Assembly: GCA_013334525.1 (NCBI GenBank) | Contig: JAAXXK010000001.1 | Span: forward strand, 1-40,767 | Length of the DNA stretch: 40,767 nt | Source of the DNA: Chlorobiaceae bacterium | GTDB lineage: Bacteria; Bacteroidota; Chlorobiia; Chlorobiales; Chlorobiaceae | Direction of reading: 5' to 3' | Shown: piece by piece, positions 40,713 through 40,767 of the stretch | How positions within the stretch are numbered: position 1 is the first letter of the stretch | Layout: each line of letters opens with the position of its first letter | Notes under the pieces: generated by a model | Databases searched by the model: none | Seen by the model: the letters and a program-made list of their open reading frames with translations, nothing else | Told to the model about the DNA's origin: nothing | Program-made: the position numbers and the translations under genes

Positions 40713-40767
40713 AAGTCACCTCCGCTTGAATATTATTAAGTGTGGACGTTCCGGATATCAATTATTG

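Overview
The window looks like chromosomal DNA of a green sulfur bacterium (Chlorobiaceae) or a close relative. This is inferred from the gene set and protein style: single-chain 4Fe-4S fumarase next to a biotin-dependent pyruvate carboxylase-type subunit (reductive TCA cycle), a Chlorobi/Bacteroidetes-like DnaE, moderate-to-high GC, and palindromic intergenic repeats. No rRNA, tRNA, CRISPR array, transposase or phage module was found.

Layout. 1-3,123 is a small-gene region: a truncated CDS at the left edge, two small minus-strand genes behind a 30-bp dyad, a MarR regulator, and an exported Lys/Ala/Pro repeat protein. 3,124-4,411 has a fungal-type cytosine deaminase homologue and a SAM methyltransferase. 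4,432-7,419 (minus) is an unusual amino-acid-type ABC importer operon: a substrate-binding lipoprotein whose two half-domains are in swapped order, a permease with an exported-looking N-terminal extension, and an ATPase fused to a degenerate GHKL (RsbW-like) domain. 7,744-11,752 has pyrophosphatase, class II fumarase, and a phosphatase/synthase pair for a nonulosonic (KDN-like) sugar. 11,753-12,298 and 14,186-14,704 are repeat-rich gaps on either side of htpG. Next come a ferritin-like/VIT1 iron transporter, an APH/P-loop kinase fusion, a universal stress protein, class I fumarase, a carboxyltransferase-biotin protein and a zinc-ribbon/LRR protein.

23,008-26,491 is a GH65 phosphorylase-glycosyltransferase pair. 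It is followed by dnaE, trxA, trxB and, on the minus strand, two overlapping glycosyltransferases. 34,650-38,902 is a complete arsenic resistance operon, arsR-arsC-arsD-arsA-acr3, with a likely ArsR operator at its head and a strong terminator at its end. The window closes with a large minus-strand protein carrying a CBM9/DOMON-like N-terminus.

How they work together. Fumarase and the PycB-like protein fit C4 carbon flow. The ArsC is of the thioredoxin-coupled type and trxA/trxB lie about 3.5 kb away. ArsD, ArsA and Acr3 form an arsenite chaperone, ATPase and carrier chain. The least ordinary item is the 4.4-7.4 kb ABC operon, where both the ATPase and the binding protein have non-standard architecture; it is the best candidate for an undescribed transport/regulatory system. 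The best non-coding candidates are the palindromic repeat families, whose stems differ by compensatory changes while a two-base centre (TC or GA) is kept.
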